Translations under genes and position numbers: made by a program
Origin: Candidatus Kapaibacterium sp.
Lineage (GTDB): Bacteria; Bacteroidota; Ignavibacteria; Kapaibacteriales; UBA961
Length of the DNA: 33,001 nt
Assembly (NCBI GenBank): GCA_023259575.1
Contig: JALRHN010000003.1
Location: 1 to 33,001, forward strand
Direction of reading: 5' to 3'
Shown: positions 27,501-33,001 of the stretch, piece by piece
How the letters are laid out: the number at the start of each line of letters is the position of its first letter
How positions within the stretch are numbered: position 1 is the first letter of the stretch
Notes under the pieces: generated by a model
What the model saw: only the letters and a program-made list of their open reading frames with translations
Told to the model about the DNA's origin: nothing
Database searches by the model: none

Positions 27501-30500
27501 CCCCATAGGGAATTAAATTTGGCATAGATCCATCGCCATGTAAAAAGAATTTTAATTTTTTATAATAAAACACATCCAAATTTCGCATAATTCGAACTGC
27601 CATCCTTTCTTGTCCGGCGGGTAGGTTTTTCACGCCTACAGATAAAGACTGTTCATTTAGGCGAACATCCTGCATTGGGTCTGGATTATTAATTTGTCTG
27701 GGGCGCTGTACTCCAGGCGGTAATGTATATTTATCCGGCAATCCACTATTTTCTTCAACACCTACATATTGAACACTTAAAATGCTATCATTGGCATTTA
27801 CATTTGGTTGATATCCATTATTTCTAATCCATTGTCCACCTGTAAATTTCCATTCTGCTACATTTAATACTATTGGTGCGCCCTTAAACCACACTCTTAC
27901 GTATTGAATATTGGAAAAGGTTGGATTTCCAACTGTTCTTGTAGGACGTCTTAAAGGAATCCTGAAAAAATACCAACCAGCCCCTTGTTTACCTTCACCA
28001 ACAATTTGGGGATTTCTTCTTGCATCTAAATCGAGATTAACTTTATAGCTAAAATAACTATTATCTAAAGCAATAGTTTGGCCATTATTATTATTCAGAA
28101 TTTCTCTATCTGGGAATTGTCCAGATTCAGCAAGAGTTGCATTATTTTCAAAATTATTATAAAACCTAAACATCGTGTCGGTTTGAAACTGCCTATCAAT
28201 CAAGAAGTTAAAGTAATAATTGTCTCTGGCAGGATCTTTTTCTTGATTAAGTGGATATGGATATGAAATGCCAGGTATAGAAGAATTCTTTTCATCTTGA
28301 TCACTGATTCCATCATATCCTACATCTTCACCTATATCTATGATATTATTTGGTATTGGACTTTCTTTGGTAATGCCATCTTCGGTATTTAAGGTTGAAT
28401 TTCCAATGACATCTTCGCTGATTTGTCCTAAATCTATCCACATTTCTGAATTAGAAAATAAGACATCGAATTTTACCACCATTTCTAGATAATCAATATT
28501 TTCTGTTTCAAAATTTGTGTTAAAAGTTGAAAATAAACGCTGAATACCACCCCAAGTTCTATACTGATTTCTTGATAAATAGTCTAAATACTTTGATGAA
28601 TCTTGTTCAAAAACCGGATTTAATCTATCTACGAAATTTGGATTTCTATTGTAAATTCCACGATATTCAGGAAAGAATCTAAGTTTTAAATCATTGATTG
28701 TTGTTAATCTGCCTCTGGTATCTCGATTTGGATATACATCTGTAATGGGAGTTTGACCCAAGAAATATTGATACCAATAGCTTTGACCTCTAAACCATGA
28801 TTCTGCTTTTGATAGTGGATCATCATATAAGGTGGAATCTTCTGGTATTGAAATATGAGACCATTGCTGAGGGGTTAATCCTAGTGAAATACTTCTTTGT
28901 GCTCCTTCAAAATCATCTACATAAGCAACTGCTGCACCATTATCAGAAGGTATATCAGAAATCCTTTTATTTGGCGTGGGTAGCATTGCTGCTACTTCCC
29001 CACGAAGCGTTAGTGTGGATTTTTCTTTCGTATCATAAAAAGGCATCGCATCTAATGCTTTTGTTAAAAAAGGTAAAGTAAGATTTAGATTACCATCAAT
29101 GCCAATCATCGTGTTTGATACTGGTTCTTCATTTACTCTAACTCTATCAAAAATCAAAGCTTGATTATAATGCATAAAAGTTAAACCAAGATTTCCGCTC
29201 CCTGATCTTCTTTTGAACACTTCCATATCTGCTCGTAAACCAAGCATTGTTCTTGTTGCAAGATTGAATAAGTCATTTTGTTCATATTCAATGCTCAGAT
29301 TAGCATTTGGTAATGATGCCCTTGGATTTGTTAATGTAACTTGTCCTGTAAAATACTCTACATAATAGTCTTGATTTTCTTTTAATGGTGAACCATCTAA
29401 TGTAACTTTTACGCTTCCTGGTGATAAATTGAATGCTCCTAAAGAGATTTTACCTCCACCAGTATTCATAGTTCCAGTCGCTTCTCCACTTATTAAAAAT
29501 CTATCTCTATCATTAGATCTTTTAGCAATTTCTACGATTTCATTATAAACTTGTGGATATCGATATCTATTGGCTATTTGTGGAGAACCTTGTGCAGCAA
29601 AATAACGAACTAATCCACTATCAAAAGGCATCCTTTCAGGGAATATTATTTCGCCTCTTACTGGATTAAAAAATGGTGATCCTTGTTGTTGATATTGAAC
29701 TGGCAATTGTGAATTTGGCGTTGTACCACCAGTACCTCCTGTATTGCCAGTATTCATTTGATTTTGTTGTTGCTGTTGTTGCGGACTCCCCAAATCGAAC
29801 ATTCCATCTGGTTTAGCTGTTCCATCTGAGTTATTTACTCTGTCAACACCAAGTATAGTAACAACTTTATCACTAGATCCTTCTAATACATCAGAAGAAT
29901 CATTATTTGCCCTCATATACCATATATTTAATTTCAAATCTGCCAGATTAACATTTGTTTGGCCGATACTAAATATATTTCTCATCTGGCGTTTCCATAT
30001 AGTAGAAAACCCAGGTTGCATATTTGGACGATATACCAATTTTAATAATAAAGTATCTTTAGGCTGTAAAGTATTAGAAATAGTTCCAAAATCAACATCA
30101 TCTGATGCATCGCTGGTAGGACCTTCTATTCTATATGCTACGCCATAGCTTCTATCTGTTTTAAGACCTGTAATTGTCAATCTTCCCAAATTCTCATCAT
30201 ATTGATAGAATTTAGGATCTAGTTTTAAATATTTTCCTCTTTCTGTAAATCCCGCTACAGGAGGAATGCTTTTTAATGAAGCTGGATAATAAGAGGGGAT
30301 TGCTCCTACACGATTAATTGCATTTAAGGTATCAATTAAAATTCCTTCTGCTGCCTGCGATGCTTGTTGAACATCTACTGTCGATTCATAAACTTCTAGT
30401 AATTTAATTCGATTATATCGAGCTTGAGGAGTATTTGGCAATAATGGTATCTGAGCCTTGTAATAAGTATCCCAGATTCCAAAATATGCAGTATCTAAAA

Positions 30501-31569
30501 AGAAATTCTTTTTATCATAATCATATGCATTTAGTCTGAATGGTTGTCTTAAAGTACCTCCGCCAGATACATTTACTCGTTTTGATTCGCCGCGTCTTTG
30601 TGATACAACTGTTTTGAGATATACAGGACCAAATTGGAAATCGGTTCTTATTCCAAATAAGCTTTGGCTTCCCCCAATAAGAGTAGATGGTGTTGGAAAT
30701 TGAATATTTCCTACTTCAACTCTTTTAAAAATATCATCATCATTACCAGAAAAACCAACATTAAATCTATTATTTAAATCAAATTGCTGCCTGGTATTCC
30801 AGTCTACTCCCAGCTTTAACTTATCACCAATCTTTCCTGTGACATTTAAATTTATATCTTGCGTAAAAAATGGTCCAGATTGCGTTTGCCCAAATGGAGA
30901 AGCTGTCCCCATTTTTTGAGAATCCCATTGCCATCCTGCCCGAACATTAACATCGCCTGCTACATTGATACTAATTTCCGGTTTACCAAATATGCTTGAA
31001 ATTGGATTGGGTGGAACTGGAATACTTAATCCAGTAGCTTGACTTAAAATACCAGCTATATCAGAAGAAGACATAGCTTTTTTTAAATCATATGATTTAA
31101 CCATTGAATCCCATATTCTGCCTCTCTCTTTTTCTTTTCTGAGTGCTAGATATGTATCTAATTGTATGCTGTTTCCTGCAGACATAGATATATCATTAAA
31201 GGATTCTGTCTTCCTTACATCGGTAAGAGTAGAATCGATTGTCACATTGATATCATAACCAGGCGGAATTTTTAATGAATTGAATCTGTCTTTGCCGAAA
31301 TTTCCTCTGAAATTATTTTTGGGGACAAAAATTCCAGATAATGGTAATGGTTGATTGGCTGATGAGTCTTCGGAAACTTGATATTCAAGATAAGAAAAGG
31401 AGGGCCTTAAAAAATAGCTATTGCTTATTAATAGTGCAGCTCTAATTGATGTAAGTACTAAATCACTGCTTTCTAATTCTGCACTATGCACTGCATAAGT
31501 GTTCATGCTCAATAGATATATTGAACCTAGAATTATAGAGAGAAAACATTGACCTATCGTTCGCTTCAT
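24538..31569 (-). CDS. sprA: Cell surface protein SprA (T9SS outer-membrane translocon component)
   Basis: About 2343 aa from ATG 31569 (MKRTIGQCFLSIILGSIYLLSMNTYAVHS signal peptide); SprA-like segments PEISINVAGDVNVRAGWQWDSQ, KIGDKLKLGVDWNTRQQFDLNNRF, NAYDYDKKNFFLDTAYF, AVAYVDDFEGAQRSISLGLTPQQW. Confidence 0.95.
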   Translation of the reverse strand: MKRTIGQCFLSIILGSIYLLSMNTYAVHSAELESSDLVLTSIRAALLISNSYFLRPSFSYLEYQVSEDSSANQPLPLSGIFVPKNNFRGNFGKDRFNSLKIPPGYDINVTIDSTLTDVRKTESFNDISMSAGNSIQLDTYLALRKEKERGRIWDSMVKSYDLKKAMSSSDIAGILSQATGLSIPVPPNPISSIFGKPEISINVAGDVNVRAGWQWDSQKMGTASPFGQTQSGPFFTQDINLNVTGKIGDKLKLGVDWNTRQQFDLNNRFNVGFSGNDDDIFKRVEVGNIQFPTPSTLIGGSQSLFGIRTDFQFGPVYLKTVVSQRRGESKRVNVSGGGTLRQPFRLNAYDYDKKNFFLDTAYFGIWDTYYKAQIPLLPNTPQARYNRIKLLEVYESTVDVQQASQAAEGILIDTLNAINRVGAIPSYYPASLKSIPPVAGFTERGKYLKLDPKFYQYDENLGRLTITGLKTDRSYGVAYRIEGPTSDASDDVDFGTISNTLQPKDTLLLKLVYRPNMQPGFSTIWKRQMRNIFSIGQTNVNLADLKLNIWYMRANNDSSDVLEGSSDKVVTILGVDRVNNSDGTAKPDGMFDLGSPQQQQQQNQMNTGNTGGTGGTTPNSQLPVQYQQQGSPFFNPVRGEIIFPERMPFDSGLVRYFAAQGSPQIANRYRYPQVYNEIVEIAKRSNDRDRFLISGEATGTMNTGGGKISLGAFNLSPGSVKVTLDGSPLKENQDYYVEYFTGQVTLTNPRASLPNANLSIEYEQNDLFNLATRTMLGLRADMEVFKRRSGSGNLGLTFMHYNQALIFDRVRVNEEPVSNTMIGIDGNLNLTLPFLTKALDAMPFYDTKEKSTLTLRGEVAAMLPTPNKRISDIPSDNGAAVAYVDDFEGAQRSISLGLTPQQWSHISIPEDSTLYDDPLSKAESWFRGQSYWYQYFLGQTPITDVYPNRDTRGRLTTINDLKLRFFPEYRGIYNRNPNFVDRLNPVFEQDSSKYLDYLSRNQYRTWGGIQRLFSTFNTNFETENIDYLEMVVKFDVLFSNSEMWIDLGQISEDVIGNSTLNTEDGITKESPIPNNIIDIGEDVGYDGISDQDEKNSSIPGISYPYPLNQEKDPARDNYYFNFLIDRQFQTDTMFRFYNNFENNATLAESGQFPDREILNNNNGQTIALDNSYFSYKVNLDLDARRNPQIVGEGKQGAGWYFFRIPLRRPTRTVGNPTFSNIQYVRVWFKGAPIVLNVAEWKFTGGQWIRNNGYQPNVNANDSILSVQYVGVEENSGLPDKYTLPPGVQRPRQINNPDPMQDVRLNEQSLSVGVKNLPAGQERMAVRIMRNLDVFYYKKLKFFLHGDGSMPNLIPYGASPKAQAFVRFGLDSANYYEIRRPLLEGWRDIEIDLPTLTSVKEKRSQVAAQNKVPVDPSERFIDTSSVFDPGFAIPVETQYIIKGNPILTRIQFVGYGIANPTTGSFPEDLSTNMWVDELRLIEPESSTDWAGIGSAELKLADLGTVNATYNQSNPNFHRLEERFGNRNQTLNWNVQMQGSLDKLLPKELKEMKIPISYTHGELVENPQFAAQSDVKIDAATKAAYESELVRTNGDEIESARVADSVRRRSQTIRVQDSWALSGFKFGIPVNHWLIKETINKINLSYDYSQTYERSPVVEERFKWNWRMKADYSVQLPNSVSVKPLTWIGDIPILGIYKDWKIFFLPTTFSTSVQFNRSRVTEKSRYLSFPSPVIRDFAAIRQAQFTWRMSENGLLNPVIDYSFTTGGTLVPLELDDAGRQREGSDLVRRVIMNGDRIIDFGQNTNHSQTVTLNIKPKLPDIGGLNNYMDNTGTFSTTYTWRNPLQRDTLVSDAVKQSSFQNTIRLTSNIRLKGLTDKWWGISAGSKTIDSNRTLLQSIGRVFKTIFFDYETITLNFKQENSSINQGVLGETGMTNFWRPIIGMNEDNSMGPSAAYQLGLVSQPHGGFSVLPSSSFPFIRFTTYDGNRPKNSILPDNFFQKSELEFRTNRPLWTGATIDINWKSSFGFNRNQLDSTDSEGNSRFTNIVMSTTYNRTYLSLPKFLIFAPLNNSIEHVIELYNNQKPIISALYPTDTLRQNQALRDALSNSFEDGLGTNFMGFLPREILRVLPSMNWTLRWDGVEKLPLFSGLAKRVTFEHAYKSTYQESSTRTDNGTIPGSQQIQSGFEPLFGIQMTFDESKLNGLLTGSFRFTTKQNYTLQPTSSVIQGESVTDATIQANYNRRGFKFKLLGLDLQNDMEFALNASYKRTLRSTYDVLNLTSADGQKLDGNTQIIIEPSARYGISNRVTARFFMRYETTINQGAASPGFSKYQVGMDIKVSVSGGR

Positions 31570-31805
31570 TCTTTCAACAATAAATAATGCAACCAAAACA
31601 GATTTGTACTGCTAGTTGAATTGAATAATTCGATAATCTATTCAATTGCTATTAACGTTATACAATTCAGAAACACAATAAAAAATTGTACCAATGGCGC
31701 AAATATTGACTCAATTTGTTGAAATAATGATATATGTTGAGTGCAAATTACTTTGTGAAAAGCAACTCAGCAAATATTTTACAAAAAAACAGAAATATTT
31801 TTTGC

Positions 31806-33001
31806 TTATCTATTAATTATTAATGGTTTACAGCTTGTATAAATTCCTGCCCTAAAGATGCAATAATAAATTCCTGGAGCTAAAAACTCTGTAGAAAATG
31901 GAATAGATTTATGTTCATTTGATTTCATATGTCCATTATATAGTTCTAATAACTCTCCGCCTTGTACCGAACAAATAATTATCTTTCCTGGAATATCATA
32001 TGGAGAAAAACATTGGATAAGCGCTTGTTCAGAATGATTCATTGCTTGATACACATCAAATGTAAACCCACCTAAAGCAATATGAATATCTTTATAGCCT
32101 TCTCCACAAACTGAATCTAGTGTAAAAGAGCCACTTATTGGTGGATTAATTTTGAAAAAATTAGGGCAATCTTCTCTTCCAAACTTTGATGAATCTTTCT
32201 TAATTGTTATAAAGTTTTTTTCATTTGGTGCTGCTATATATGTATCAAATACAAGATTAGCTAAAATTGGATTTTCAACAAAACCATCACTTTTAGTTTT
32301 TATAGCTAATTCTATCTGTGTACTTGTTCCTATTTGTTTTTCTGTTACATATACATTGCTATTTGCTGTTGCAGTACCTTCAGTAAATACTGTATCAAAA
32401 CGAAAGGCATAGGAATTATCATATAGTATAGATGTTTTGAAAGATGAAGCGTAGAGTAAAGACTTAGATCCAGAATCAATCTTAACTGGGATGAAAACTT
32501 TTTTACTTGGTGCACTTTTAACATTACCAATTGAAAGTGAAATAATTTCTGGTACTATACCATTTCCCCTAAGAAAAATAGTGTCTCTCTGTAGTGATTG
32601 AGTATTAGCATTCCTTACAGAATTTGATATCAAAATGAGGGTATCTTTGCTTATGCCAGAAGTTGAAGATTTTGGTGTAAAACTAATTGTATAAATTTGG
32701 CTTTTATTAGAATCAATTGTTAATTGACTTTTTGGTAAGATATCAAAATCTCCTTTACCTACAGTCGACAAAAACTCTGGTTTATATACAATCAAATTTA
32801 AATTTCCAGAATTGGTAATTTTAATTGTTCGAATTTTTGAAATACTATCACATACAGTATTCTCTTCTGACGGAACCACAATATCTTCGAATTCAATTGT
32901 ATCTTGATCTTTTACGAAAACAGGGGCTTGCCCTCTTCCTTTGATGTCGAAAGTAATTATACTATCGGTTGGACTATTCCTCACTCTTGATTTAATATCT
33001 G
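31806..33001 (-). CDS. C-terminal part of a choice-of-anchor-D-like (ASH/HYDIN-type) protein with probable T9SS sorting domain (truncated by the window edge)
   Basis: The reading frame stays open upstream of the track's GTG at 32984 (...DIKSRVRNSPTDS) to 33001. Repeated VRNSPTDSIITFDIKGRGQAP / ISNSVRNANTQSLQRDTIFLRGNGI segments; C-terminus APGIYYCIFRAGIYTSCKPLIINR resembles a type A CTD. Confidence 0.78.
   Translation of the reverse strand, partial: DIKSRVRNSPTDSIITFDIKGRGQAPVFVKDQDTIEFEDIVVPSEENTVCDSISKIRTIKITNSGNLNLIVYKPEFLSTVGKGDFDILPKSQLTIDSNKSQIYTISFTPKSSTSGISKDTLILISNSVRNANTQSLQRDTIFLRGNGIVPEIISLSIGNVKSAPSKKVFIPVKIDSGSKSLLYASSFKTSILYDNSYAFRFDTVFTEGTATANSNVYVTEKQIGTSTQIELAIKTKSDGFVENPILANLVFDTYIAAPNEKNFITIKKDSSKFGREDCPNFFKINPPISGSFTLDSVCGEGYKDIHIALGGFTFDVYQAMNHSEQALIQCFSPYDIPGKIIICSVQGGELLELYNGHMKSNEHKSIPFSTEFLAPGIYYCIFRAGIYTSCKPLIINR

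Noticed and set aside
31755-31805. GCAAATATTT...AAATATTTTTTGC as a terminator of the truncated cargo gene
   Set aside because: Stem is AT-rich with a bulge and lacks a clean GC stem and T-run; too weak.

Overview
This 33 kb AT-rich window looks like an ordinary chromosomal segment of a Bacteroidota/Chlorobiota-type bacterium. That placement is an inference from SprA, type IX secretion (T9SS)-like C-terminal sorting domains, and TTTG-N20-TAnnTTTG promoter-like sites. Almost every gene is on the minus strand; the exception is a lone plus-strand biotin carboxylase gene. In window order the genes are: rsmE (partial), an RluE/RsuA-type pseudouridine synthase, an AddB-like PD-(D/E)XK nuclease with Fe-S cysteines, an SPFH/band-7 protein, an ABC exporter, a DUF3179 membrane protein, pnp, rpsO, tRNA-Arg(ACG), rpsT, holA, DppC/DppB-like permeases, murI, an exported coiled-coil protein, a PtsN-like EIIA, a T9SS-type GH27 glycosidase with an NPCBM domain, a nucleotidyltransferase/phosphomannomutase fusion, accC, a GT9 glycosyltransferase, sprA, and the C-terminal part of a choice-of-anchor-D-like T9SS cargo protein. 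I found no CRISPR array, transposon, rRNA or phage. I do not see a clear-cut new system. The best leads are: (1) a nucleotidyltransferase fused to a phosphomannomutase domain whose hallmark motifs are eroded, translationally overlapping a secreted GH27 enzyme; (2) a structured pnp leader with a palindrome beside the rpsO terminator; (3) an ATGA-coupled pair of a PtsN-like EIIA and an exported coiled-coil protein; (4) an SPFH/AddB-like nuclease/RNA-modification operon.
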